Source: Candidatus Rifleibacteriota bacterium
GTDB taxonomy: Bacteria; Muiribacteriota; Ozemobacteria; Ozemobacterales; Ozemobacteraceae
Direction: 5' to 3'
Length of the DNA: 64,000 bases
Assembly: GCA_015233565.1 (NCBI GenBank)
Contig: JADFXM010000015.1
Coordinates: 62,001 to 126,000, forward strand
Made by a program: the position numbers and the translations under genes. Every line of letters begins with the position of its first letter. The stretch's first letter is position 1. The notes beneath the pieces are model-generated. The model worked only from the letters and a program-made list of their open reading frames with translations, searched no databases and was not told the origin of the DNA. This document shows, piece by piece, positions 16,795-26,558 of this stretch.

Positions 16795-19700
16795 CAGCTA
16801 TTTCCATGAGCTTTTTCGACTGATCCTTCCCTGAAAACATTTATTAAGGAAGAATTCATTACGCATTCGTAATCCATGATCGAAGCCACCAAAGTTCCGG
16901 AGTCATCGATAAATTCAATGTTCGCGCGAACGGTGTTCAGGCCGCTCTTATGTGCTTTAGCTACAACTTTCACACCCGATGGTGGAAAAGCGGCTCGGTA
17001 TTGTCGGTAGCTTCCTATGTAACAGGGAAGGGACGCCATTCCAAATTCCTGGACAGTCCAAAGTATTAACATTTGGAATGCACAATCCAGTGCCAGGGGA
17101 TCTGCAATCCAAGAACTTCTAAAAGGCTCTTTCATCCACTGGTCGGTTGGTGGAGCAGTTAATACATTTCCCGCTATTCCTTCGGAGGACCAACCTTTGA
17201 TTTTCTTAATGCCCATGAATTGCTTTCCATGGAACAGAATTTTGCTATAGGACATTTCTATGGACTTGGGATAAACCCATTTCAAATCTGGAGAAAGCAC
17301 TGGTTTCTCCGGAATTGGGAACTTTTCTCCAAGAATGACCGATGCTTTGCAATGCAATATTTCGTTCTTTAAACTTTCACCTTTCAGTTCGCATATCACT
17401 TCCGGAAATTTTTCACTTCCCTTAACCTTGGAAGTAAGCACACTGACATTATATGGGTGATTTTTGGAAAGAATAATTCCTTTCAAAATCCGTAAATCAT
17501 TCACTCCATGAAAAACTAATCCCGGATTTTCATGCAATGCTCCTTGTGCAATGAGTTCTATCATCATTGCGGTGGGGAACACAGGCTCACCATTGATTAC
17601 ATGAGATGAGAGGTAAAAATCCTTGTCCAAAGCAAGAGCTCTTCTTACGCCAACATACATTTTGGGTTCGGCTATTTTCTTGGCTTGAACCTGGTTCAGG
17701 CTAGTCTTATTTTCCTGGACAATTTGATCTGGTACAATATCAACAAATTTTTCCTCGATCTTTGAATCGGCTGTCAAAACAACTACTTCTATTTCCTTCG
17801 ATGGTGAATTCAATTCTTGTACTAGATAGGAAGAACCTTCGTCCAGTGAAATAAGGCCCACTCCTTCAGTGTTAAATACTTTCCTTAAGGAATCATTTAC
17901 CATTCCACCGGCCCAGGGACCCCAATTCACTGAAAGAACCCGACATCCCGGGTTGTTTCTGGAAAGATATTGGGCGATCTTGTTTAAAGCTTCGTTGGCC
18001 ATCGAATAATCTGATTGGCCAATTCGTCCAAATCGGCCTGAAATAGAGGAAAAGAAAACTATTCCTTTGAGTGATGGAATTTTCAAGTTCTCAAGAATAT
18101 TTCGCAATCCCCCGATTTTTGTCTGGAAAACATCTTCGAATTGATCCAGTGTCTTTTCGACAATTTTTTTGTCACGCAAAACTCCAGCGCCATGTACAAA
18201 TCCGGTTATTGAACCATGGGCTTTTGTTATCTCAGCTATTACCGTTTGGAGTTTTTCGCGGTTTCTGATATCAACTGAATAATAATAAGATTTTCCTCCA
18301 ACATTTCTAATTTCCTTAAGAGTTCGATTGATTTCTCTATTGCTTTTGTAGAAGGAATATTTGCTTTCAAGCTCTCTAGGAGTCATTTTACCGGAAGTTG
18401 CGTTGGCGTAAATTACACTTTTCATCTCTTCTTCATGCTGATAATGCCTAAGCCAATCAGGTTCTTCAAGCAACTCGGTTCGTCCCAATAAAACCATTCT
18501 ACAGCCATATTCCCGGGCAATTTCAATTGCAACTGAGGGAGTAACTCCCTTTGCTCCTCCTGAGACCAGAATCAGATCGTCTGGATTCCAGGTCGGGGTA
18601 GCTTTTTCCTGTAATTCCAGCTGGGTGACTTCTTCGCGAAGGAAGATTTTCTTTCCATCCTTGATTCCGATTTCAATCGGTCCTGTTTGTACCATTTCCT
18701 GATAGATTAACTCGCTTATATCAGGCACCTTAGTAATATCAGGAGCAACGTCCAAGACTTTAACATTTACTTTTGGCCATTCTCGGGCAGCAGTCTTTGC
18801 CAATCCTGATAATGCCCCAAACACTGGGATTCCCTGTGGGCCTTCTCGGGAAAAACCAAAGGATCCATCGAGTCGCTCAATTACACCAAAAAATGAACCA
18901 CCCAATTCGGCTTGATTGATCAAAGATTTGGAAAATCCTTTAAGTAAATTGAAGGAGTCTTTTACAAATTGTTCGTTATCTTCATTCCAGGGGAGTTTCC
19001 CTTGAGGTATTTTGGAAGGGGAAACAATTATCAACCCGGAAACATCTGTAATACCTTGCCATTCAATTTCATCGTAGCCGATCAATCGTGCTTTGAAACC
19101 TTTCTTTGTAAAGACCTTCAAAAGTTCAAGAGATAAATTGGTTCCATCATTAGTGATGAGAATATTTGATGCTGGTTTTAAGGCGATTTGCGGTCGTTCG
19201 GAATCACTTAATGGGGTAGGTTTGACTAGCAATCTTTTTAACCCGGAAAGGGGCCTTTTTACCTTCACTGTATTTACTTGAGAAAGCTTCGGTGGCTCGC
19301 TCGATTTGGGTAACTGTTTTGGAAGATTGGTTGCAGACAAAAGAGCTTCAATAATCTGGTTCAATGTTTTTAATTTCCCAAGATCCCCCGGTTGAATCGC
19401 GGGTAAATCAGGCAATCTTTCCTGGAATGCAGAAAGGATTTCAACTCTTTTAATGGAATCGATTCCGAGGTCAGCTTCCATGTCCATATCGAGATTGAGC
19501 ATTTCTACCGGATATCCGGTTTTTTCGGAAACTGCAGAAAGAAGGTGATTTTTTATTTCCCTGGCAGTGGCTTTAATTTCAGTTTCAGACGATTTTTTCT
19601 GTGCGGGGAAATTAACCGAATCCTGTTCTTGAGGGCTGGATTTGGTGGCAACTGCCAGATGGGCGGTTCTCTCAGGAACATAGTAATTTCCTGGCAAGCC

Positions 19701-22700
19701 AGTTTTTCCGGAAACATTGGCATTTGGCAAGCTGGAATCCCTTGAACTTGTACTATCTGAAGAAGCGATTGTTTCATCTGAAACATGGGTTGACTTATTG
19801 CCACTAAAACCATTTTCCTGACTGGGTTTCCCAGAATTACTTGAAGAGCCCTTGGAATTGGCGGATGTGCCAAGGTAATTTATTATCTGGGACAATGTTT
19901 TCAATTTTCCCAGTTGGTCAGGTTGAATTACAGGCGCATGAGGCATCTTTTCCTGGACTGCGGACATTATCTCTACACGCTTGATTGAATCAATTCCAAG
20001 GTCAGCTTCCATATCCATGTCAAGGTTTAACATATCCTGTGGGTAGCCGGTCTTTTCGCAGACTATTCCCAGAAGAATGCTGGTAAATTCGCTTCCAGTG
20101 CTTGGGGATGTGAGTGCGTTTTCTTCCATAGCAAGTTGAGGTTTTCCACGAGTTGAAACTTTATCCTCGAAATCTTTGTTTCCGGGGGCCATTGAGCTCA
20201 CTAAATCAATAATCTGTCTGAGCGTTTTGAATCGGCCCAATTGATCTGGTTGGACGGGAGGAAGTTGAGGGATTTTTTCCTGCACCGCAGACATGATTTC
20301 AACGCGTTTGATTGAATCGATCCCGAGATCGGCTTCCATGTCCATGTCCAAATTTAACATTTCGCGAGGGTAGCCAGTCTTCTCACATACTACAGCCAAC
20401 AAAACCTCTGTTGCATTTTCAGAAGGCAAATTTCCTGGATCGTTCTTGTTCGGATGAGCTTGCTTAGAAAAACTGTCATCCAAATGTTGTATATTCTTGG
20501 ACGGTCGCTCTGTATCATGTTTTGCAACAGCAAATGCGGGATGGAATGTATCAGTTTTGGAAGTATCAACTTGAGTTACAATTTTTCCTGCAAAATCAAT
20601 AATTTGTCTTAAAGTTTTGAAACGACCAAGTTGGTCGGGTTGTATTGGGGGTAGCTCTGGAACTTTTTCCTGGACTGCGGACATAATTTCAACGCGTTTG
20701 ATTGAATCGATTCCGAGATCGGCTTCCATGTCCATGTCCAGGTTCAACATTTCGAGCGGATAACCTGTTTTTTCAGTTACTACACCTAACAAAGTGGCAT
20801 CGATCGATATTCCGGAATGTTTCGCAGAAGTAGTTTGAAAATAAGAATCTGATTTAATTTGCACTTTGGAAGTAATTTCAGCTTTGGTGGAAGATCTGGT
20901 TTCGGATTCTATTTCAGGTTTAACTTTGGGTTTAATGGGATGTTTGGTCTCGGGTTCGAACCTTGATTCGGGCCTGATTTTTGAATAGGCTTCAAATTGA
21001 GTTTGAGAATTGCCTTGCGGAAGTGTATGTTTTTGTGATTGCTGGAAATCGATCGTTCTTCTTGAAGATGTGCCAGCTAAAATTTCATAGTGTTGTTCAA
21101 TAAGTCCCTGAAGGGCATTTTGTGCTGACTCCTGGCTTTCAAGAAATTTTTTATGCAGGTCAGCGGTCTGTTGTTGAAGGTTTTGCAATGCATTCAAGGC
21201 TTCCCGGGCGAAATTCGATCTGCTATCATCTTGGATTTGTCTGGGGGCTCCGGTCATGTAAGAACTCGGAGTTGTCGAATGAGAATCAGATTTTTGTGGA
21301 AAGTTTCCGGAAAACGTTGTGCCACTTTGTTGAGCAGAAGCCAAAGAGAAAGTTCCATTGCTATCTGAATGCTCAGTTGCAGGAGAAGAAGTTACAGGTC
21401 GTGCTGAAAAAACGGCATTTGAACTTTCAGGCAATTTCCCGGATGATTCTGCATTGGTGAGGGAACGAGATATGGAATTAGTGCTCAGGGCAGAAGTAGG
21501 GCTTGAACCAAGACCATAGGTTGCATTTGAGCTACGGCTATTGGCTGAAACAGAAGTTGAACCAGTGTCAGAGGTAGCTGTAGATTTAACATTAACAGAT
21601 GCTTGATTTGAAGGCTGGCCAAGTGTTTGAGTTCTAAGAGGCAACGATTGTTGCCTGGATTGGGGTCTTGGGGATCGATAATTTGCTCCGGAAATTTCGA
21701 ACGCAAGTTTCTTTTTGCCATCAGAAGGAAGTGCTTCAGGTAATACACCTTCGTTCCATTTACTTAGATCAAGTTTTATTCCTAACGAAGCTGATTGGGC
21801 TAAAAACCTGGCCAGATCATAAGTGCCGTTTTTTCTTCCCGAGGAAGAATCCAAAGTTAAAATGTGAAAAGAACGGTTCCCCAAAATCGATTTAACAAGC
21901 CCGGAAAGCCTGCTTCCAGGGCCGATCTCGATGAATGTTTCAATTCCGGAGGAATAAATTTCCTCGATTATTTTTACGAAGTTGACTGGGTTGGCAATTT
22001 GTTTGGTTAACAGAGTTTTAATTTCATCTGGGTCAGATGGGTAGGGCTCCCCGGTGAAATTTGAATAAACTGGTAGTTTTGGAGCTTCTAATTGAAATTT
22101 TTCCAGCTTCTTGCTAAACGGCTTAACTGCTTTGGAAACAAGCTTGCTGTGAAAAGCTCCGGAAACTTGTAATACTGTTGATTTTATAGCCTTTGTATTG
22201 AATTTATCAAACGCAGCATTGACTGCATCTATTTTTCCGGAAAGAACAATCTGTTTGGGGGAATTGTAATTCGCGGGGGTCAGTTCGATTCCCCATTCCT
22301 TAATCAGCTTTTCAACTTCGCCTGAATCAGCTGAAACTGCCAGCATACCGCCTCGCTCCCCTGACATTTCGCTCATTAACTCACCGCGAATGCGGGAAAT
22401 TTTTATGAATTCCGGGAACCCGAATACTCCAGCGGCACACAGTGCTGATAGTTCGCCATAGGAATGCCCTGCGGCGACATCCGGTATCAGCCCAAAGTGT
22501 TTAAGAGCATGGTAGACGCCGATCTGATAGGCTCCAATTGCGGGTTGAGCTGTTTGCGTTAAGGTTAATTCCTCTTCATAAGATTTTTTTCTGGCTTCAT
22601 CAAAAGTAGTAGGTGGAAAAATAAGGTCAGTTAAACGTTTCTTTCCAAAACAGTCCCTCAGAATCCTATTTGCTTCCTGAAAAGTTTCGAAAGTTTGAGG

Positions 22701-24512
22701 AAGCAAGCAGGCGAGGTCTCTTCCCATGTCGAGATATTGTGCTCCCTGGCCTGGAAATAAAAGTGCAGTTTTTTTCTTGCCTGTACCATTCGTGTAGAAT
22801 ATCCCTTCGGGTAACGCAAAGTTAGCATCTCCCAGGGTTTCGAAACTCTTGAACATCTGATCAAGATATTGAGTGATTGAACTTTTTCGAAAGTCGATCG
22901 AAAAAGTCAGTTTTCGGGATTGTGATGATGAAAATGAAATCCTCGAAGATTCGGCGAAACGTTTGGCTTCAAGTTTGCTTGTACACTTCCTTAAATCTTC
23001 GAGCTTATTTTTTAGATCCTTTAAATTATCTGCCGAAAACGTAAATAATTCAATGTCCCAATCCCAGTCGGGATTTGATTTTTCTTTGGAATATTCCTCT
23101 AAAACAACGTGGAAATTGCTTCCGCCAAATCCGAAGGAGCTTGCTCCCGAGCGGCGAGGAAAATCGTCATTTGAAAACCATGGACGTTTCTCGGTGAGAA
23201 GATAAAAAGGACAATCTTTTTCTTCGAACGCAGCGGAAGGTTTGGAAATCTTTATTGTTGGCGGCAGGACTTTGTTCTTCAGTGCCATGGCAACTTTGAT
23301 TAAGCCTGCGGATCCAGCGGCAGCTTTAGTGTGGCCTATCATAGATTTTACTGATCCAATTCCGATTTGTGGGAATTCGTCTTCTGCTTTGCCAAAGACT
23401 TCTTTTAAAGCGGTGACTTCAATGACATCTCCAACTTTTGTACCGGTTCCGTGGGCTTCGATTAATCCAACTGTTTCAGGCTCTAGCCCGGCAATTTCAT
23501 ATGCGCGTCTTAGAGCTTTCGCTTGCCCTTTCGAGTCGGGTGCGTAGATTGCTTTTCCTTTTCCATCGCTGGAAGTGCCGATTCCCTTAATTACTGCATA
23601 AATTTTATCACCATCAGCTTGCGCTTTTGATAATTTCTTGAGAACGACCATACCAAGACCTTCACCCAGAATTGTGCCATCGGAATCTACGCTAAATGGC
23701 CTTACATCATGGGTTGGTGAGAGGGCGGGTGTTTTACTGAAACACATGTACATGAAAATATCGTTAAAAGTATCAACGCCGCCGGTGATCATCATGTCAG
23801 CTTTTCCGGAATCAAGTTCCATGGAGGCAATGTGAACAGCGCTTAGAGAGCTGGCGCAAGCCGCATCAACCACGCAGTTGGTTCCACCTAAGTCAAGGCG
23901 ATTTGCAATTCTTCCCGCCGTAACATTTCCAAGTAAGCCGGGAAAGGAGTTTTCCTGCCATGAAACGTAAGCGTCCCCAATGTTTCTAATAACTTCTTCC
24001 GCAATATCATCGTTTATTCCAGCTTTTTTTAACTCTCTGCGCCAGATTGGATGCCCCAATCTTGCCCCAAGTGGAATCACCAGTTCGAGAGTCCCTGTTA
24101 AACCTAAAACTACGCCGATCCGATCCCGGTTAAACTTCTTTCCGGGACCATATCCTGCATCTATCATTGCCCCTTGAGCGACTACCAATCCAAAAAGTTG
24201 GGAGGTGTCAATTGCTTCGAGAGCTGCCGGGGAAATCCCAAATTCGCTTGGATCATATTTAATCGGGGAAAGAAACCCACCCCGTTTACAATAGGTATGA
24301 TCAGGCTTTTTCTGATCGCTTGAGAAATAATCTTCCAATTGCCAATGTGTTGGAGGAATATCAGTAATTGCGTCAACCTTTCCATTAATATTGGCCCAAT
24401 ATTCCGGCAGACTCTGTGCTTTCGGAAACATGCAGCTCATGCCGATTATTGCAATTGGCTCGAAAAACTCTGATGATGGCTTAGTGGAATTTGAAGGATC
24501 GCTTGATTTCAT
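16794..24512 (-). CDS. pfaA: PfaA-like megasynthase subunit, KS-AT-4xACP-KR-DH
   Basis: 2572 residues. Ketosynthase (about 15-460; active C219 in DAACASSLSA, EAHGTGTKVGD, MIGHTKAAAG); malonyl-type acyltransferase (about 575-890; GQGAQ near 588, GHSYGE near 683); Ser/Thr-rich linker; four acyl carrier proteins whose LGIDSIK serines lie near 1267, 1399, 1507 and 1684; NADPH ketoreductase (VSGGAKGV near 1981, catalytic Tyr in QSDYSMANEA near 2167); and a C-terminal hot-dog dehydratase (SSHVINGEPVFPTAMM near 2307). This is the PUFA-synthase PfaA layout. Tandem ACPs are known to raise yield in that family. The ACPs need 4'-phosphopantetheine, but no transferase gene is in the window. AGGGAAG precedes the ATG. 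It is the first gene of the cluster and overlaps the next by one base. No thioesterase or reductase domain for release is seen, which points to OleA as the off-loader. Confidence 0.92.
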   Translation of the reverse strand: MKSSDPSNSTKPSSEFFEPIAIIGMSCMFPKAQSLPEYWANINGKVDAITDIPPTHWQLEDYFSSDQKKPDHTYCKRGGFLSPIKYDPSEFGISPAALEAIDTSQLFGLVVAQGAMIDAGYGPGKKFNRDRIGVVLGLTGTLELVIPLGARLGHPIWRRELKKAGINDDIAEEVIRNIGDAYVSWQENSFPGLLGNVTAGRIANRLDLGGTNCVVDAACASSLSAVHIASMELDSGKADMMITGGVDTFNDIFMYMCFSKTPALSPTHDVRPFSVDSDGTILGEGLGMVVLKKLSKAQADGDKIYAVIKGIGTSSDGKGKAIYAPDSKGQAKALRRAYEIAGLEPETVGLIEAHGTGTKVGDVIEVTALKEVFGKAEDEFPQIGIGSVKSMIGHTKAAAGSAGLIKVAMALKNKVLPPTIKISKPSAAFEEKDCPFYLLTEKRPWFSNDDFPRRSGASSFGFGGSNFHVVLEEYSKEKSNPDWDWDIELFTFSADNLKDLKNKLEDLRKCTSKLEAKRFAESSRISFSSSQSRKLTFSIDFRKSSITQYLDQMFKSFETLGDANFALPEGIFYTNGTGKKKTALLFPGQGAQYLDMGRDLACLLPQTFETFQEANRILRDCFGKKRLTDLIFPPTTFDEARKKSYEEELTLTQTAQPAIGAYQIGVYHALKHFGLIPDVAAGHSYGELSALCAAGVFGFPEFIKISRIRGELMSEMSGERGGMLAVSADSGEVEKLIKEWGIELTPANYNSPKQIVLSGKIDAVNAAFDKFNTKAIKSTVLQVSGAFHSKLVSKAVKPFSKKLEKFQLEAPKLPVYSNFTGEPYPSDPDEIKTLLTKQIANPVNFVKIIEEIYSSGIETFIEIGPGSRLSGLVKSILGNRSFHILTLDSSSGRKNGTYDLARFLAQSASLGIKLDLSKWNEGVLPEALPSDGKKKLAFEISGANYRSPRPQSRQQSLPLRTQTLGQPSNQASVNVKSTATSDTGSTSVSANSRSSNATYGLGSSPTSALSTNSISRSLTNAESSGKLPESSNAVFSARPVTSSPATEHSDSNGTFSLASAQQSGTTFSGNFPQKSDSHSTTPSSYMTGAPRQIQDDSRSNFAREALNALQNLQQQTADLHKKFLESQESAQNALQGLIEQHYEILAGTSSRRTIDFQQSQKHTLPQGNSQTQFEAYSKIRPESRFEPETKHPIKPKVKPEIESETRSSTKAEITSKVQIKSDSYFQTTSAKHSGISIDATLLGVVTEKTGYPLEMLNLDMDMEADLGIDSIKRVEIMSAVQEKVPELPPIQPDQLGRFKTLRQIIDFAGKIVTQVDTSKTDTFHPAFAVAKHDTERPSKNIQHLDDSFSKQAHPNKNDPGNLPSENATEVLLAVVCEKTGYPREMLNLDMDMEADLGIDSIKRVEIMSAVQEKIPQLPPVQPDQLGRFKTLRQIIDLVSSMAPGNKDFEDKVSTRGKPQLAMEENALTSPSTGSEFTSILLGIVCEKTGYPQDMLNLDMDMEADLGIDSIKRVEIMSAVQEKMPHAPVIQPDQLGKLKTLSQIINYLGTSANSKGSSSNSGKPSQENGFSGNKSTHVSDETIASSDSTSSRDSSLPNANVSGKTGLPGNYYVPERTAHLAVATKSSPQEQDSVNFPAQKKSSETEIKATAREIKNHLLSAVSEKTGYPVEMLNLDMDMEADLGIDSIKRVEILSAFQERLPDLPAIQPGDLGKLKTLNQIIEALLSATNLPKQLPKSSEPPKLSQVNTVKVKRPLSGLKRLLVKPTPLSDSERPQIALKPASNILITNDGTNLSLELLKVFTKKGFKARLIGYDEIEWQGITDVSGLIIVSPSKIPQGKLPWNEDNEQFVKDSFNLLKGFSKSLINQAELGGSFFGVIERLDGSFGFSREGPQGIPVFGALSGLAKTAAREWPKVNVKVLDVAPDITKVPDISELIYQEMVQTGPIEIGIKDGKKIFLREEVTQLELQEKATPTWNPDDLILVSGGAKGVTPSVAIEIAREYGCRMVLLGRTELLEEPDWLRHYQHEEEMKSVIYANATSGKMTPRELESKYSFYKSNREINRTLKEIRNVGGKSYYYSVDIRNREKLQTVIAEITKAHGSITGFVHGAGVLRDKKIVEKTLDQFEDVFQTKIGGLRNILENLKIPSLKGIVFFSSISGRFGRIGQSDYSMANEALNKIAQYLSRNNPGCRVLSVNWGPWAGGMVNDSLRKVFNTEGVGLISLDEGSSYLVQELNSPSKEIEVVVLTADSKIEEKFVDIVPDQIVQENKTSLNQVQAKKIAEPKMYVGVRRALALDKDFYLSSHVINGEPVFPTAMMIELIAQGALHENPGLVFHGVNDLRILKGIILSKNHPYNVSVLTSKVKGSEKFPEVICELKGESLKNEILHCKASVILGEKFPIPEKPVLSPDLKWVYPKSIEMSYSKILFHGKQFMGIKKIKGWSSEGIAGNVLTAPPTDQWMKEPFRSSWIADPLALDCAFQMLILWTVQEFGMASLPCYIGSYRQYRAAFPPSGVKVVAKAHKSGLNTVRANIEFIDDSGTLVASIMDYECVMNSSLINVFREGSVEKAHGNS
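19430..20770 (-). repeat. Four tandem ACP-coding repeats
   Basis: Four copies of about 210 bases encode nearly identical ACP cores (TGYP..MLNLDMDMEADLG, then IDSIKRVEI). Serine-to-serine spacing is about 132, 108 and 177 residues, because the Ser/Lys/Asn-rich linkers differ in length while the cores are conserved at the DNA level. The pattern fits duplication with homogenisation by recombination. Confidence 0.85.
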
Positions 24513-24739
24513 ACCGATAACTTCCCTATTATTGAATATTCCAAATTTCTAAAAATACTTATTTTGAAAAGATCCCCAGATGCCATCTGGGAGCAAATTT
24601 CAAAACATAATTAAAGAATTACAATTTTTTAACAAAAAATGAATGGCCCACATGATAACATTTTTTTTAAGAAATTTCGAAATCTTTTTCCAACATCGGA
24701 CAAACGCACAACTTTCCCAGCTGTTATCTATCTTTTATT
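24513..24739 (-). promoter_or_regulatory. Leader of the pfa-ole cluster with a 7-3-7 inverted repeat
   Basis: This AT-rich 227-base gap must hold the promoter of the 21-kb cluster, unless transcription reads in from the lipoprotein gene. CCCAGAT at 24575-24581 and ATCTGGG at 24585-24591 form a perfect inverted repeat with a 3-base spacer, about 65 bases upstream of the pfaA ATG. It could be an operator or a small RNA hairpin. No convincing -35/-10 pair can be named. Confidence 0.4.
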
Positions 24740-25903
24740 TTATGGATTCGGCTGAATTCCATCTATTATTATTTTGATTGTATTTGTTCCGGAGGCGGTA
24801 TTTGTATTTGTTGCGCTTGAAGTTACTGAATTGGTATTTGTCGCAGTATTTGTGTTGGAAATTGTACCTGAGTTTGTATTAGTGGTTGTGGTTGTGCCCG
24901 AATTTGTATTACTGGTTGTGCTGGTGCTGGTGTTGGTGCTTGTGAGTGAGTTGGAACTTGAAGTTGTGTTTGTTGAAGTTGTTGTCAGGGAATTTGTGCT
25001 GGAATCGATGGAAGTAGTGGCAAAAGTGTTTGAATTGGTGGAAGTCCCTGATGAGATGCTTGTTTGAGACTGGAAAGCCGTGTTTGTATCAGTTGCTGCT
25101 TTTGTAATTGTTCCGGTGGAGGTGCTGGTGGAAGAGCTCGTTTCAGTGGAAGTCATAGTAAGGACAGGGCTTCCTGTCCCAGTTGAAACGGAGGTGCTGG
25201 TGTTTGTCTGAGTGCCGTTTATATTGGAAGTTGCAAGTTTTTGAACCAGTATGGTAAGGTCAATTCCAAAGTCGCTTGACGCTATTGTTTCCATGGCAGA
25301 AGAAACATTTGATATGGATGTACCGGATTCTCCCTTCAGCCATTTAATTATTGAGCTTGATAATTCGGTGCTTTCAGTGGCTGAGAATGCTTGAGAGGAT
25401 ATTTCTGAATCGAGAGCAGCAATGGTTAAACTGTTGCTCTTTTCAATTAAAATTGCTTTTACAGTGGAATTGACATCAATTTGGACCTGAGTTTCAGCCT
25501 TTACAAAAGTGTCTATTCGTCTTCGAAGCAGCACACGATTGTTGTTCAAGACTTCGACGCTTAGATCGTATCCATTTCCAGGGGGGATAGAGGAGAAAAA
25601 ATAAGTTGCGTTCGAGGCAACCAGTACTGATGCCAATTCAATTTTAGTATTGGAAACCAATTTTACTTTTAGTTGCGAATAATCAACTAAAGGCATAACA
25701 CTCTTTTTCTGTGAGAAATAAATTGAGGGAGTAATTTGAGTTCCATCAGGCAGAATTACATTTCCGCCAAGTGAAAAGGACTGCGTATTGCCGGTTCCTG
25801 AATTGCTACTGCTGCTTCCACTTCCGCAACCGACAAAAACCAACGAAAAAAGTGTGGCAACAAATATGGCAAAAACTGCAAAAAATAGTTTCAACTTATG
25901 CAC
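24740..25903 (-). CDS. Thr/Ser/Asn-rich lipoprotein
   Basis: Predicted lipoprotein of 387 residues. The start is taken as GTG 25903 because GGAGGGAG lies 5 bases upstream and the product begins with a typical lipoprotein signal (HKLKLFFAVFAIFV..., lipobox FVGC, then GSGSSSS). The longer frame from 25933 adds ten residues before it. The middle (about 40-230) has a beta-rich section resembling a carboxypeptidase-regulatory or Ig-like fold (NVILPDGTQ..., YDLSVEVLNN). From about 235 the chain is almost only Thr, Ser, Asn and Gly (TSTNTSTST-type), a likely surface stalk that may be O-glycosylated. No enzyme motif is visible. It lies upstream of pfaA in the same direction, but 227 bases away. Confidence 0.7.
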   Translation of the reverse strand: MHKLKLFFAVFAIFVATLFSLVFVGCGSGSSSSNSGTGNTQSFSLGGNVILPDGTQITPSIYFSQKKSVMPLVDYSQLKVKLVSNTKIELASVLVASNATYFFSSIPPGNGYDLSVEVLNNNRVLLRRRIDTFVKAETQVQIDVNSTVKAILIEKSNSLTIAALDSEISSQAFSATESTELSSSIIKWLKGESGTSISNVSSAMETIASSDFGIDLTILVQKLATSNINGTQTNTSTSVSTGTGSPVLTMTSTETSSSTSTSTGTITKAATDTNTAFQSQTSISSGTSTNSNTFATTSIDSSTNSLTTTSTNTTSSSNSLTSTNTSTSTTSNTNSGTTTTTNTNSGTISNTNTATNTNSVTSSATNTNTASGTNTIKIIIDGIQPNP

Positions 25904-26164
25904 AAAAACTCCCTCCAAACATATTTTTCTCATGCCAAGTTGAATTTCAAAAGTACTATTTTTTTGAAATGATTACTTGGTGTTATACCTTGGCCTTTAA
26001 AATTAAATTTTCAAAGCAGCGATGTTAATCCATTCCACTGACGATTTTAGTGGGATTTAGTTTATTTCTTATCAGCTGGATTTTGTAGCCATATTCACTG
26101 TATCTCCTTAAAAAATTAGGGACTTAAACGTTCGTAGAAAAGAAATTAAACTCATGAAAGGCCT

Positions 26165-26545
26165 TCAAGCAGCTTTGTCCAATGGAATCGGACTTATTAA
26201 TAATTCAGCGGGTATTCCTGCACCTACAAGACGTCGAACCATGAGCATGCTGAGAGGACGTCTGCCATTAAGTATTTCCGAGACTTTGGCTCTATTTCCT
26301 AAATAGGCTTCCAGATCCTTTCTGGTTTTCCCATTTTGTTCCATCCAAAATTTGATGACCTCCACTGAGCTTATGTCACTTGTATAAATTGGATAATTGC
26401 GTTCCTCATAATCATGCAAAAGAATCGAAAGAATTTCCAATTGGTCAGACTCTGGGCTTCCAGGTTCGGCCTCGATAAGTCTATCGATTTCTTCCAAGAC
26501 CATTTCATAATCTTTTTCAGATTTGATAGGTTTTATTGATTTCAT
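26165..26545 (-). CDS. higA: HigA-type antitoxin with HTH domain
   Basis: Antitoxin of 126 residues that should bind HigB and repress the pair. The C-terminal half is a helix-turn-helix (FWMEQNGKTRKDLEAYLG, then SEILNGRRPLSMLMVRRL) typical of long HigA proteins, which read 'x-E-x-LGxxxxVSEILNGRRPLS'. The N-terminal half is acidic and probably covers the toxin. The start is ATG 26545 with AAGGGG 5 bases upstream. An upstream GTG (26566) overlaps higB but has no ribosome site. It lies 13 bases after higB, the order usual for higBA. Confidence 0.85.
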   Translation of the reverse strand: MKSIKPIKSEKDYEMVLEEIDRLIEAEPGSPESDQLEILSILLHDYEERNYPIYTSDISSVEVIKFWMEQNGKTRKDLEAYLGNRAKVSEILNGRRPLSMLMVRRLVGAGIPAELLISPIPLDKAA

Positions 26546-26558
26546 GGATGCCCCTTTT

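Noticed and set aside
26035..26053. CCACTGACG...AGTGG element resembling the hairpin at 45890
   Set aside because: The stem is only 5 bp with a 9-base loop; the similarity to 45890-45908 is too short to call a repeat family.
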